From the NCBI GenBank assembly GCA_965228955.1, contig OZ245848.1, positions 186,001 to 250,000 of the forward strand: a stretch of 64,000 nt of DNA, read 5' to 3'. The translations under genes and the position numbers were made by a program. Origin of the DNA: JANSWY01 sp965228955. Its GTDB lineage: Bacteria; Bacteroidota; Bacteroidia; Cytophagales; Cyclobacteriaceae. Of this stretch, positions 34,872 to 44,773 are shown piece after piece. The notes beneath the pieces were generated by a model, which was not told the origin of the DNA, ran no database searches, and saw nothing but the letters and a program-made list of their open reading frames with translations. Position 1 is the first letter of the stretch, and each line of letters starts with the position of its first letter.

Positions 34872-35639
34872 TTAGAGTGACTTCAAACTTTCTTCAATGC
34901 ATTTTTCTTCAATGGATTCATACAATTCACTGTTATTGAATTCATCATTAAAGATCTCTGAAATTGGATACTTTTGATACTCATTTAGAACACAGTCACA
35001 ATATTTTTCAATATCGTTTGTGGTCTCAAATTCAGTACCTGTTAATTGCTCTGTCCAGAGGGATTTTAGTCGATTTTTTAGACTACTGGTCCACCTCATG
35101 TTAAGATTCTGAAAATCGAAACATCTTTCAATTTCCAGGCTGTCTAATAGACCATTTTTGTCCATATCGCTCACAATATATTCAATTCGTCCATTGGCCA
35201 ATTCGGTATTATATTTTTGCAAAACTTCCTTAGAGCTTGTTAATTCGGTAGCCAGGCAAGAGCAGTATTCTCGTCTTTCGTTCTCATCAGGAACAATTCT
35301 TTTACTTCCTTTCATACATCCGCCAATGGAAATATTCATTCCGTTTATATTGATAATTTCATCAGGTGGAGTGTTTGAAGCAAAGCTGAAAAATGAAATT
35401 AGAAAGCTAAGTATCAAAGAACCTGAGTAGAATTTTAAAAATGTTAAGGATCTGACTTTTAGATTTTCCTGACCTGGAAAGGCACCTGCAATTAGCCAGG
35501 TACACCAAATCAGGGACAGAAACAAGGCAAGCAAAATTCCTGGGTTGATTATTGTACCCAATTCCTGACAGGCTCTTCCGTATTCAGAACCTACGGCGAT
35601 CAGTATTACGATCCCTAAAATTAGTTTGGCGTATTTCAT
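34872..35639 (-). CDS. Membrane protein with repeated Cys-x-Cys motif
   Basis: 255 residues. Two or three N-terminal membrane helices (LILGIVILIAVGSEYG, GILLALFLSLIWCTWLIAG, LILSFLISFFSFA) are followed by a soluble domain with two similar modules: CMKG to YCSCLATEL near 110-130 and EKYCDCVLNEYQKYP near 220. The YC-x-C plus helix pattern is seen in small Bacteroidota proteins of unknown function. A SDMDKNGLLDSLEIERCF stretch looks EF-hand-like. Downstream end of a run of three unknown genes. Confidence 0.65.
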   Translation of the reverse strand: MKYAKLILGIVILIAVGSEYGRACQELGTIINPGILLALFLSLIWCTWLIAGAFPGQENLKVRSLTFLKFYSGSLILSFLISFFSFASNTPPDEIININGMNISIGGCMKGSKRIVPDENERREYCSCLATELTSSKEVLQKYNTELANGRIEYIVSDMDKNGLLDSLEIERCFDFQNLNMRWTSSLKNRLKSLWTEQLTGTEFETTNDIEKYCDCVLNEYQKYPISEIFNDEFNNSELYESIEEKCIEESLKSL

Positions 35640-35678
35640 ATTAAAAATGTGATAATCTACGAATTAGCGCTTCAACGT

Positions 35679-36728
35679 TTACCAAAATTTCCACCATGGC
35701 TTGTTTGATTCCTTCTTGGTTTGAGGAGAATTGTTATTGGGCATTTCTATACCTCTTTTTTTGTACTCTTTCATGAGCTCAGACATATCTGTAAGAGCCT
35801 GAATATTTGTTCTTGCATTGGGAATAGAAACGATTCTGCTGAATTCGTTATTTAATTCCTGTTCAGTAAATGAAGCATATTTGGATTCCTCCCGTTTTTC
35901 CTCTTCATTCTTTACTTCCTTCTCTTTGGGTTCTTCTTTGTCTAATTCAAATTCTTTTTGATATTCTTGATCACCGTATTTTAAATTAATGAGAATCTTT
36001 CTCCCAGTCTTGTGTTCCCAGTCAAGTGCATGAGGTGAATTTACCTCTTCCTTCACCGCATTCAAAACAAGGAATTTCAGTAAGTCATCGTTTTTTATTG
36101 CTTCTGGAGTGACTTGTAAATCAAATTTACCATTTAACGAATCTGCATCATCCCCCATTAGTTTAGAGCGTAGGAACATTTTCATTGAATTGGCAATGAC
36201 GGAAGGGCTTTCATGAGTGAAAAATGCCAGGTATTGGATGAGATCATCCTTTTTTAATGCTATAGCATTAAATCCAATTTCTTCTACTGAATAATCAGGG
36301 TTTTCACTCTTTTCTAATGGCAAAGGAAGATCAGGATCTCCTAGAAATGTTACTTTATCAATTTTTTTAAATGTTCCGTTTTTCTCTTTCGGCTCAAACA
36401 TTTGTCCAAGAAGTACTCCTTTCTCCTGCGTTTTATCAAATCCATGGACGATTATTGAATCTACTCTTTCATTGTTTTCATCTCGAAGGTAGCCTTCCAT
36501 TCCTATTACAAATTGCTGGAATGGCTTTTCCTCTTTTTGTAAAACGGTCATAGCATATTCCATAGGATCTCCATCGGTCATTAAAACTCTGGTTAATCGT
36601 TCCTCTCCATTGAATAAAAACAGAAAAGGAGCAATTGGTCCGTCTAGATCATGTCTCAGGAAAACACCCCAATCAAGAGAGTCCATAACTGCTTCTTCCA
36701 GCTTTCTATTGCCATTAAAAATGTCCAT
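35679..36728 (-). CDS. Cytoplasmic protein of unknown function
   Basis: 349 residues, no signal or membrane helix. The N-terminal half looks like a globular alpha/beta domain (DWGVFLRHDLDGPIAPFLFL). Residues about 255-285 are a highly charged Glu/Lys linker (DKEEPKEKEVKNEEEKREES), then a helical C-terminus ending in WWKFW. No known family recognised. The gene lies 39 bases before 34872-35639 and 135 bases after 36864-37373, all on the minus strand. Confidence 0.7.
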   Translation of the reverse strand: MDIFNGNRKLEEAVMDSLDWGVFLRHDLDGPIAPFLFLFNGEERLTRVLMTDGDPMEYAMTVLQKEEKPFQQFVIGMEGYLRDENNERVDSIIVHGFDKTQEKGVLLGQMFEPKEKNGTFKKIDKVTFLGDPDLPLPLEKSENPDYSVEEIGFNAIALKKDDLIQYLAFFTHESPSVIANSMKMFLRSKLMGDDADSLNGKFDLQVTPEAIKNDDLLKFLVLNAVKEEVNSPHALDWEHKTGRKILINLKYGDQEYQKEFELDKEEPKEKEVKNEEEKREESKYASFTEQELNNEFSRIVSIPNARTNIQALTDMSELMKEYKKRGIEMPNNNSPQTKKESNKPWWKFW

Positions 36729-36863
36729 TTCTTTATTGTTTTAGATGAGGTCTATGCTAGAACATCTCGGTTGATCAATCATAGACATATGGTTTTAAAG
36801 CCAGTAATATAACTATTTTATCAGCCCTGACAAGATTGAGTGAATTAAATGTTAAATAACTAT

Positions 36864-37373
36864 TTACTCTTGAATCTTGATCTCTAAATCACAATTGAAT
36901 TGCGTTGCTAAAGATTTGGCATCTCGAGAAGCTTTTACCTTTGATGTATAAGTAAAAGAAAGTATCGGTTTCGCAGAATCTGAATATAGAAGAGTCTTGA
37001 AATCTGTCACTTTTCCGGATAGTGTGGGACTTATTCCATTCGGAGTATTGGTAGCAGTATAACTAGTAGAGATTAATGTGATTTTTGAAATTTCGGGTAA
37101 TGTACTCCATTCGCCAAATTTGTAACCAGCGATAGAAGTATATTCTTTAAACCTCCCTTTTGTGATGTCAATTATTGATCCACTGTAAGATGTTACAATC
37201 AGAATACCAATAATGATAGCCCCAACTCCAATTCCGAGAATTTTAGCCATTGAACTCCCAATTACCATAAAGTATGGGCTCATTACAACGAACAAACCCG
37301 AGAATATTAAAGTAATCCCAAGTAAATGTGGGCCTGAGAATAGGTTTCTGTTTTTGAAATTGAAATGTTTCAT
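36864..37373 (-). CDS. Small two-helix membrane protein
   Basis: 169 residues. Two adjacent membrane helices (LLGITLIFSGLFVVMSPYF, MAKILGIGVGAIIIGILIV) lead to a beta-rich soluble tail (about 65-169) with SYTATNTPNGISPTLSGKVT. It resembles PH-like or DUF304-type tails in layout only. No family assigned. First gene of the 34872-37373 run. Confidence 0.65.
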   Translation of the reverse strand: MKHFNFKNRNLFSGPHLLGITLIFSGLFVVMSPYFMVIGSSMAKILGIGVGAIIIGILIVTSYSGSIIDITKGRFKEYTSIAGYKFGEWSTLPEISKITLISTSYTATNTPNGISPTLSGKVTDFKTLLYSDSAKPILSFTYTSKVKASRDAKSLATQFNCDLEIKIQE

Positions 37374-37549
37374 TGCTATGAGTGAATGCTTTGGGTAAGT
37401 TGAAATAACCTTGCTTACAATTCATTAAATCCAAATTACTACCGAGTTCTAATATGACTATTTGGTGCTATCTTCTATTTATAATAATGCGTTAAGCCCT
37501 TAAGCACTCTCTTTGGTTAGAAAGATAAATTCACTTTTTATTTAAATGA

Positions 37550-38617
37550 TTACTGCCAATGTACTTTCGAATATTCTAAATTTTCTTCAGGATTAAATAT
37601 ACAAATCAAATCGCCATTTGGATGATTTGATTTGGCTTGCAATACCAATTTCCCATTTCCAAGTAATAACCATTCACTGAGTATTCTTCTTTCATTTTGC
37701 TGATCCAACAATATAAATTCCCAGTCTATATTCCCATACCTGTTTATCCTACCAAACTCTCCATCGTGCCCTGTGTAGTAAATCCCATGTTTATCAGTAA
37801 AATGAGGATAATATCCTAGATGCTTATGATGTTGATAAACTACTTTGGTTACTAAATCACCAGTCCAGATATTATATTCAAAAATAGCCTCTTCATTACT
37901 AGCAAGTATTAGCTCATTATTTCTATCAATTAAACTGTATTGAATTTGACGCCTCCATAATTCTTTACCTGTAGCAGCATCTATGACAATTGTATAGACA
38001 TTAGGGTTTGCCCAATGCACTTCACCAACATGTTCCTTATCTTCTCTTAGGTTTTCGAAAGCATGATACTCCAGAACAATCACATTCTTATAAATATTTA
38101 ATCTTACAATCTTCCATTCAAATTGCAATTCCCATTGAACATCACCAGAATCAGGACTAATTAGTTTTACCCAACTTTTGTTTTGTTCATGAACTAAATA
38201 TTTGATTATTCCTTCCTCACAAAATTTATTTTGAACTGGATGTTGGTCTTTAAATTTTAAAATTTCTAAATCCTCATTTTTAATAATTAGTGACTTGTCG
38301 GTCAAATCAATGTAAGATGTTGAGTTGCTCCATTTATATCTTGGTACAAGAGATTCAGAGAATGAAGAAAGTTGGAAGTCTTTCAGTGAGAGTGTTTTAT
38401 ATCCGTCCTTAAGGTTTGTTGCAACAATTTCATCAGGTAAAAAATAAAAAGCCGACCTTTCAAAATCTATTTTTTTAACCACAGAATAATCCTTTTTGTC
38501 AAGGAATAGCCGTTCAATTACATCCCCTTTATTAACTCCTGCAATAAAATAGTCATACTCTTCCTCGATGTATTTATTAACTGCGATTCCTATATCATTT
38601 ACTGATAAATACTTCAT
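37550..38617 (-). CDS. Cytoplasmic beta-propeller (PQQ/WD-like) protein
   Basis: 355 residues, no signal peptide. Repeated beta-strand blocks suggest a propeller; the best is VIDAATGKELWRRQIQYSLI, the PQQ-like signature A-x-G-x-x-x-W, along with ISPDSGDVQWELQFEW and NIWTGDLVTKV. Unlike most PQQ-like proteins it is not exported, so a binding or scaffold role in the cytoplasm is more likely than an enzyme role. It is the last gene of a run PLP enzyme, unknown 217-residue protein, propeller. Base composition is more AT-rich than its neighbours. Confidence 0.65.
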   Translation of the reverse strand: MKYLSVNDIGIAVNKYIEEEYDYFIAGVNKGDVIERLFLDKKDYSVVKKIDFERSAFYFLPDEIVATNLKDGYKTLSLKDFQLSSFSESLVPRYKWSNSTSYIDLTDKSLIIKNEDLEILKFKDQHPVQNKFCEEGIIKYLVHEQNKSWVKLISPDSGDVQWELQFEWKIVRLNIYKNVIVLEYHAFENLREDKEHVGEVHWANPNVYTIVIDAATGKELWRRQIQYSLIDRNNELILASNEEAIFEYNIWTGDLVTKVVYQHHKHLGYYPHFTDKHGIYYTGHDGEFGRINRYGNIDWEFILLDQQNERRILSEWLLLGNGKLVLQAKSNHPNGDLICIFNPEENLEYSKVHWQ

Positions 38618-38656
38618 TTCTGTATTTGACTTAATATCTGTCTTTTGGCAAAACCA

Positions 38657-39310
38657 CTATGTAAAGTCAGGTTCAATTAATGCCTGTTTTACCTTCAAAA
38701 AGTTTTCTTTGCGCTCAATAAATATTTTTTTGCCAGATTCAATTCTTTGATCAAAGTAAGCTATTGACTTCTCAATTCTCTCATCAAATTTCTTGTCATT
38801 CACCATTTTAGATGCAATTAGCATTTTAGCATGCATGTTGGGGTCGTAAAATGTGTTAGCTCTACCTGATGCATCCAAACTATCCCATAAGCTCAGGGTT
38901 TCTAACAGACTATTAGAGTATTTTTCAATAAACGGAAGACACTTGGTCTTAAAATTATTTGTGAAGCTGTATACAAGCTTATCAACCTCAATTCGGGAGA
39001 AAATTTGCTCCCATGGAGATTCAATACCCTGAAGAATGATAGTGTGATACCTACTAGGTCCCAAGATTTCAGCTAATTTCTCTTCAATCGCATTTAATCT
39101 TAAGAAACAATCTGATGTGCTAACTAAATCCCCTGTGTTGATGAAAAAATGCATATATGCTGAATAACTGCTTGTTCCACAGTAAAAAGTAGTTGGACAT
39201 CCCTGTACAGTCCCCAATTTGAAGTTATATTGGCGGCATAAATCTTTAAGACTTTCTTTTAGCCATTTTCTTATTTGGGCTTTGCCAATGTATTTATAAC
39301 CTTCAGCCAT
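38657..39310 (-). CDS. Cytoplasmic protein of unknown function
   Basis: 217 residues starting MAEGYKYIGKAQIRKWLKES. No signal, membrane helix or motif that I recognise. The C-terminal 80 residues are helical and charged (FDERIEKSIAYFDQRIESGK). It starts 15 bases after the PLP enzyme gene and is followed at 39 bases by the propeller gene, so the three are probably cotranscribed. An immunity- or partner-type role would be guesswork. Confidence 0.65.
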   Translation of the reverse strand: MAEGYKYIGKAQIRKWLKESLKDLCRQYNFKLGTVQGCPTTFYCGTSSYSAYMHFFINTGDLVSTSDCFLRLNAIEEKLAEILGPSRYHTIILQGIESPWEQIFSRIEVDKLVYSFTNNFKTKCLPFIEKYSNSLLETLSLWDSLDASGRANTFYDPNMHAKMLIASKMVNDKKFDERIEKSIAYFDQRIESGKKIFIERKENFLKVKQALIEPDFT

Positions 39311-39325
39311 ATTCTATTTTGATTT

Positions 39326-41176
39326 TCAAATGCTTTCCACGAAATCTGAAAATACCTTCTTATGTCTCTCCAAATCCATATTACCAGAAAGCGCCACTCT
39401 TGCGATGTAGTCTTTGTCTCCCTCTTTGGTAGTTCCTTGTGTTGATGTTGCCGGAATAGTCCAGTAGCATCCTTTTAGCTGACCGTAGCTTACGCAATAC
39501 TTGCTTTCATCTGGAATCTCCGTAATCATCAAATTGATAAGCTTGAGGTTAAGTGCTCTTTTGTAGGTTTCTCTTTCTTCTTCTGTTTCTCCTTTTGTAG
39601 GAAGATCCAAAGAAAATACGGATGGAGTAAATCCTTGTTTTGCTAATTCCTCAGAAACAAAGTTGATTTTAGCATCAGGTAATTTCTCTTCTATGAAACT
39701 GACAAACTCCCTGGTATTGATATAAGCATCCTGAATTCTCTGGATCATTGAAGGCAATTGATTCGCCAATATTTCCATTTGTAGATCTGTAGCTTCATTG
39801 TCACATAACTCAAGATGTAATCCAATCTTAATCATTAGATCCGCAGCTTTTTGATTTGCCACGCAATAACCGGCCGTACACAATCCACCACTCGGGAATT
39901 TTGATCCACTCACATATGAAATTGTTCGAACTCCAGAAAGTATTTCACCTTCTCCAAGGAAGTGGACATTCGGGCAAAAAGTCTGGTCCAAAATAAATAC
40001 AGGATCAATGGCTGTTTGACCATTTGATGTCTTACGCTCTTTACCTAGCGCTTCTTTTAACTTTTGAAGGTCTGGAACTTCAACTCGTGGATTGGTTGGA
40101 ATTTCTGCAATGATGTACGGAACAGCATCTTCCATAGCTATCTCATTCAACACTCGTTCAATACTTTGAACCATATCATTGTCACCATCTACAGGTAAGT
40201 CCACGACCTCTACTTCTTCAATACTTGCTGCAACCCTTCTGGCCTGGTCATTGGTACCTCCGTAGCAGTTTGGAGGAATGGCAAATTTGATTGCCTTTCC
40301 CGGATGTTTTTCTTTAGCGTCATGTACCATTCCCATCATGATACCGTACTGGATTGAAAGTCCACTGGACCCTACTAATGCAGGCGTGTCAGCACCAGTA
40401 ATTTCTTTTATTGATCCTAATACAAGGTTTTTGTTGGCCTCAAGATCTTTCTCACTGTTTTTTGTTGGTTGTCCAACAAGTGATTGAAGTACTGTTAAAC
40501 AATTGGCAGGAGTCATGGCAATTGTTTCTCTTCTTCTGAAATGCTGAATTTCTGAGATGTAACCAGAGTTTTTCTCACCATTAATCAATACAATACTTCC
40601 AAGTCCACTTTGGATATTGATGTGGAAGTCAGTGTTTTCATTTGGTTCAAACTGATGGATATCTTGCTTCTGGCAAAGAGAGATGACACTTCCTTCAAAT
40701 TCAGGCATGTCTTTAGAATTCTCAACTTTCTTTAATTCAAATTGATATCCATAAACCATTTGCAACACATTAGATTTCAAAACTTCAGGCAGCTCACCTG
40801 TATAGGCGATTAAAGTATTTTTATTCTGTAGTGAATTAACTCTAAGAATGGCCAGGATCGGCGCTGTGGTAGAACCAAAACTGATAACACTTTCCGCACT
40901 TGCTTTATACTGATTGGCAATGACCCATTCCAATACTGAAGACAAAGGATGACCAAGTCGGATGTAGTCAAATGCAGTAGGAAGTTCATTTAATGCTGAG
41001 GCAGATGCATCACTATTTTTGTGAAGCTCTTCCAGTTGCTCCAGGAATTGAGTTTTTGCTAATTCTTCATTGTAAATATCCAATCTGTGAGTGGTCAGTT
41101 TGATCCAGTCGGATGGCATATTTTCAAGTACTTCTTTGATGAAATTCAGCATGTTGTCAATATTGATGTTGTTCAT
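39326..41176 (-). CDS. Cys/Met-metabolism PLP-dependent enzyme with long N-terminal extension
   Basis: 616 residues. The C-terminal ~370 form a cystathionine-synthase/lyase-like enzyme: GADTPALVGSSGLSIQYGIM, CYGGTNDQARR, EIPTNPRVEVPDL, D397 (FILDQTF) and the PLP lysine K426 (YVSGSKFPSGGLCTAGY). Usual family length is about 400. The extra N-terminus contains DYIRLGHPLSSVLEW and AESVISFGSTTAPILAIL, which look like the Y-x-R-x-x-(N/H)-P-(T/L) entry motif and helix of the same fold, set apart from the rest by about 150 residues. So the domain either carries a large insertion or a degraded second copy. Reaction not predictable. Confidence 0.8.
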   Translation of the reverse strand: MNNINIDNMLNFIKEVLENMPSDWIKLTTHRLDIYNEELAKTQFLEQLEELHKNSDASASALNELPTAFDYIRLGHPLSSVLEWVIANQYKASAESVISFGSTTAPILAILRVNSLQNKNTLIAYTGELPEVLKSNVLQMVYGYQFELKKVENSKDMPEFEGSVISLCQKQDIHQFEPNENTDFHINIQSGLGSIVLINGEKNSGYISEIQHFRRRETIAMTPANCLTVLQSLVGQPTKNSEKDLEANKNLVLGSIKEITGADTPALVGSSGLSIQYGIMMGMVHDAKEKHPGKAIKFAIPPNCYGGTNDQARRVAASIEEVEVVDLPVDGDNDMVQSIERVLNEIAMEDAVPYIIAEIPTNPRVEVPDLQKLKEALGKERKTSNGQTAIDPVFILDQTFCPNVHFLGEGEILSGVRTISYVSGSKFPSGGLCTAGYCVANQKAADLMIKIGLHLELCDNEATDLQMEILANQLPSMIQRIQDAYINTREFVSFIEEKLPDAKINFVSEELAKQGFTPSVFSLDLPTKGETEEERETYKRALNLKLINLMITEIPDESKYCVSYGQLKGCYWTIPATSTQGTTKEGDKDYIARVALSGNMDLERHKKVFSDFVESI

Positions 41177-41421
41177 TCTTAGGTGGCTCGAAATTAGAAA
41201 AACTTTCGAGATTTCTCATTTGATCATTATGAACATTTTTTCAGTGAGGTAAATTCAATTATCGCTGTGGATTTGAAGATTATTTTATTGATCAATAACA
41301 ATGCTACATGATTTTACTGGTGATTATATGTAGTCATACTCATTTATCTCCATTTTTCACCGCTCAAATCAATTGCTGACAAGTGACTCCATTTGTTCCT
41401 CTTAATCTGAACTTCAGCAAT

Positions 41422-41429
41422 TAAATTTG
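41422..41429 (+). promoter_or_regulatory. Bacteroidota-type -7 promoter element
   Basis: TAAATTTG matches the TAnnTTTG -7 consensus of Bacteroidota and lies 23 bases before the start codon at 41452. A TTTG lies farther upstream, but its 26-base spacing is longer than the usual ~19, so only the -7 part is convincing. Confidence 0.45.
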
Positions 41430-41451
41430 ATAGAAACCTAAATCTGAGTTA

Positions 41452-44400
41452 ATGAAAAACATTCTAACCCTCACCTTGGTAGCTGCATTCCTTTTGATCG
41501 CTGACCTTGGAATGGCCCAAAGAAAAAAATCAAGTTCAACAACCGTAACACCAATAGATTCCAAGCTATTCGACAGTTTGAAATTCCGAAGCATAGGACC
41601 TGCATTCATGTCTGGTCGTATTGCTGATGTTGCAATTGACCCCTCTAATGAAAATGTATGGTACGTGGCAGTAGGTTCTGGAGGTGTATGGAAAACCACC
41701 AATGCAGGAACTACTTTCAAACCTGTTTTTGATAACCAATCAGTTTATTCTACGGGATGTGTGACTATTGATCCTAATAACCCTTACACCATTTGGGTAG
41801 GAACAGGAGAAAATGTAGGCGGACGTCACGCTGGTTTTGGTGATGGTATTTATAGAAGTTTAGATGGAGGTGCTTCATGGGAAAACATGGGGCTTAAGAA
41901 CTCCGAGCATATTTCTAAAATCATTGTACACCCAGATAATTCAAATGTGATAATGGTTGCTGCTCAAGGTCCGCTTTGGAGTGCTGGTGGAGACAGAGGA
42001 TTTTATAAGTCGGTTGATGGTGGAAAGACCTGGAAAAAGACTTTAGGAGATAATCAATTTACTGGTGTGACCGATATGGTTTTTGATCCAAGAGATCCAA
42101 ACAGAGTTTATGCTGTTACCTGGGAACATCATCGTACCGTAGCTGCCTGGATGGGAGGCGGAGAAAAAACCAGACTCTATGTTTCTGAGGATGCTGGAGA
42201 TACCTGGAGAAAACTGAAGACTGGTCTTCCGGAAGGTAATTGGGGTAAAGTTGGGTTAACTATTTCCCCGCAAAACCCGGACGTCCTTTATGCAGCAATA
42301 GAATTAGATCGTATCACAGGTGGAGTTTGGAGATCTGAGAATAGAGGTGGAAGCTGGACTAAAATGTCTAGCGCCGTTGCTGGTGCGACTGGACCTCACT
42401 ATTATCAGGAGATTTTCGCCTCACCTCATAAGTTTGACCGACTATATCTGATGAACAACAGATTGATGAAATCAGAAGACGGAGGAAAGACTTTCGAATT
42501 TATGGATGAAACTGCCAAGCACGGTGACAATCACTCAGTGACTTTCAAAGCATCCGATCCCAATTACATTTTGGTAGGCACAGATGGAGGTCTTTACGAA
42601 ACATTTGATTTAGGCGCTAGCTGGAGATACATGGAGAACCTACCATTGACTCAGTTTTATAAAGTAGCTGTAGATGATGCAGAGCCATTTTATAATATTT
42701 ATGGAGGTACACAGGACAACAGTACAGAAGGTGGTCCATCTCGTACCATGAACCATCACGGAATCAGAAATGCCGACTGGAAAGTGGTACTCAACTGGGA
42801 TGGACATCAGCCAGCAACTGAACCTGGTAATCCAGATATCATGTACGGACAAAGACAGCAAGGAACGCTTTCCAGAATCGATTTAAAATCTGGTGAGGTA
42901 ACGGATATTATGCCACAACCTGCTGCTGACGAAAATTATGAACGCTACAATTGGGATGCCCCAATTCTGGTATCACCAACTGTTCCAACTACTATCTATC
43001 ATGGATCACAAAGACTTTGGAAGAGTACAAACAGAGGAGATTCCTGGACTGCACTTTCAGGTGATTTAACAAGAAACCAGGAGAGAGTTTCTTTACCGAT
43101 TATGGGTGGAAGTCAAAGTTGGGATTCACCTTGGGATGTAAATGCCATGTCAAACTTTAATACCATCACATCCATTGCAGTATCACCAAAGAATGAAAAA
43201 GTCATTATGATTGGTACTGATGATGGCTTGGTTCAGGTTACCTCAGATGAAGGTCAGACATGGAAGAAAATAGAAGCAAGAACCATGGGTGTTCCATCCA
43301 GAAGTTATGTGAATGATATTAAGGCTGATCTCAATGATGAGAACACGTTTTATGTGGCATTGGATAATCACAAGGAGGGAGATTACAAGCCTTATCTTCT
43401 TAAGACTACCAATAAAGGAGTTTCATGGACAAGAATTGAGAATGGTCTGGGAAGCAAGAACCTGATTTGGAGAATAGTTCAGGATCATGTGAATGGTAAT
43501 TTGATGTTTGCCGGAACTGAGTTTGGCGTATTCTTTACTGTAGATGGTGGTGCCAGCTGGACAGAATTAAATGGTGGAATTCCAACAATTTCATTCCGTG
43601 ATTTGGCTATTCAGAGAAGAGAAAATGATTTAGTAGCGGCTTCATTTGGAAGAGGATTTTATGTGCTTGATGATTACAGTGCCTTGAGGGAGGTAAACAA
43701 AAGTCAATTGAACCAGAATGCATCTTTATTCAAGCCAAGAAAAGCATGGTGGTACATTGAGAAATCTGTTCTGGATTTTGATGATAAAAGAGGCACACAG
43801 GGATCACAGTTGTATGTTGCACCTAATCCAGATTTTGGGGCAGTGTTTACTTACTACCTGAATGACGAAATCAAGAGCCTTGAGAAAGTGAGGAAGGATT
43901 CTGAGAAATCTTCAGCTTCATTCCCTGGATGGGATGCATTGGGCATAGAGGTTCAGGAAGCTAAACCATTTGTGTATCTGGAAATCAAGGATAAGGATGG
44001 ACAAGTAATTAACCGTGTGAAGGCTTCCAATAAGAAAGGATTCAACAGAGTTTCCTGGAATTTGAGAGTTGGAGGTTCTGGAACATTGATGTTGAATGGA
44101 AAAAGCCAACCACTTACAGCCTTACTTGCAGCTCCTGGAAATTATACAGCAACATTAAATGCTTTTGAAAAAGGAAAAATAAGTCAGTTGGCCGGACCTG
44201 TTGATGTTGAGGTAGAGCGACTTGGTGAAACTGCTATTCAGGGAAGTTCAATGGAAGAAGTACTGGCTTTCTGGCGTCAATATGAGGAGTTGACCAGAGA
44301 TGTAAATAAGCTATCTATCCAATTGTCAAACGCTATCAAGTACAGCAATAAACTTAATGAGGCAGCTATGTCAACTAATTTAGGTAGTGACGCTCTTGAA

Positions 44401-44700
44401 AGAATTGCTAAGCTAACAGCAGATCTAAAAATGCTGGATGCAAAGCTAAATGGTAATCCTGCTAAAAGAGAAATAGGAGAGAAGACAAGACCAACTCTTG
44501 GTGGAAGACTGTTTGCATTAAATAGAGGAATTTCTATTTCAACTTACGGTCCAACAGAAACTCATAAAATGACGGTTGACATCATCAAGAAACAATGGAA
44601 TGAAATGAATAATGAATTGAATTCCCTAAAAGACGAAGCTAAAGCATTGAGCAAGCAGGTTGTTGATGCTGGTGGTGCATGGATAGAAGGAATGGAGTAA
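41452..44700 (+). CDS. Secreted sortilin/VPS10-like BNR-repeat protein
   Basis: 1082 residues, signal peptide ending near LGMAQR. Many BNR/Asp-box repeats of the form S-x-D-G-G-x-(S/T)-W are visible (SLDGGASWEN, SVDGGKTWKK, SEDAGDTWRK, TSDEGQTWKK, TVDGGASWTE), building the propeller seen in sortilin-like and xyloglucanase-like proteins. The region 760-1082 is helical, with a possible fibronectin-like part near 870-930. Such proteins in Bacteroidota are exported and often annotated as glycosyl hydrolases without proof; catalytic residues were not identified. A strong terminator follows. Confidence 0.88.
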   Translation: MKNILTLTLVAAFLLIADLGMAQRKKSSSTTVTPIDSKLFDSLKFRSIGPAFMSGRIADVAIDPSNENVWYVAVGSGGVWKTTNAGTTFKPVFDNQSVYSTGCVTIDPNNPYTIWVGTGENVGGRHAGFGDGIYRSLDGGASWENMGLKNSEHISKIIVHPDNSNVIMVAAQGPLWSAGGDRGFYKSVDGGKTWKKTLGDNQFTGVTDMVFDPRDPNRVYAVTWEHHRTVAAWMGGGEKTRLYVSEDAGDTWRKLKTGLPEGNWGKVGLTISPQNPDVLYAAIELDRITGGVWRSENRGGSWTKMSSAVAGATGPHYYQEIFASPHKFDRLYLMNNRLMKSEDGGKTFEFMDETAKHGDNHSVTFKASDPNYILVGTDGGLYETFDLGASWRYMENLPLTQFYKVAVDDAEPFYNIYGGTQDNSTEGGPSRTMNHHGIRNADWKVVLNWDGHQPATEPGNPDIMYGQRQQGTLSRIDLKSGEVTDIMPQPAADENYERYNWDAPILVSPTVPTTIYHGSQRLWKSTNRGDSWTALSGDLTRNQERVSLPIMGGSQSWDSPWDVNAMSNFNTITSIAVSPKNEKVIMIGTDDGLVQVTSDEGQTWKKIEARTMGVPSRSYVNDIKADLNDENTFYVALDNHKEGDYKPYLLKTTNKGVSWTRIENGLGSKNLIWRIVQDHVNGNLMFAGTEFGVFFTVDGGASWTELNGGIPTISFRDLAIQRRENDLVAASFGRGFYVLDDYSALREVNKSQLNQNASLFKPRKAWWYIEKSVLDFDDKRGTQGSQLYVAPNPDFGAVFTYYLNDEIKSLEKVRKDSEKSSASFPGWDALGIEVQEAKPFVYLEIKDKDGQVINRVKASNKKGFNRVSWNLRVGGSGTLMLNGKSQPLTALLAAPGNYTATLNAFEKGKISQLAGPVDVEVERLGETAIQGSSMEEVLAFWRQYEELTRDVNKLSIQLSNAIKYSNKLNEAAMSTNLGSDALERIAKLTADLKMLDAKLNGNPAKREIGEKTRPTLGGRLFALNRGISISTYGPTETHKMTVDIIKKQWNEMNNELNSLKDEAKALSKQVVDAGGAWIEGME

Positions 44701-44725
44701 GAAATAGAACCTATTAGGAAGTATT

Positions 44726-44772
44726 AAGGCCTTAGAATTTGATTAATTTAATAAAATTCTAAGGCCTTTTTA
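44726..44772 (+). terminator. Rho-independent terminator after the VPS10-like gene
   Basis: A 15-bp perfect stem AAGGCCTTAGAATTT/AAATTCTAAGGCCTT with an AT-rich loop and a following T tract, 25 bases after the stop codon at 44700. The opposing gene stops at 44774, so it may also limit transcription from the other side. Confidence 0.85.
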
Positions 44773-44773
44773 T

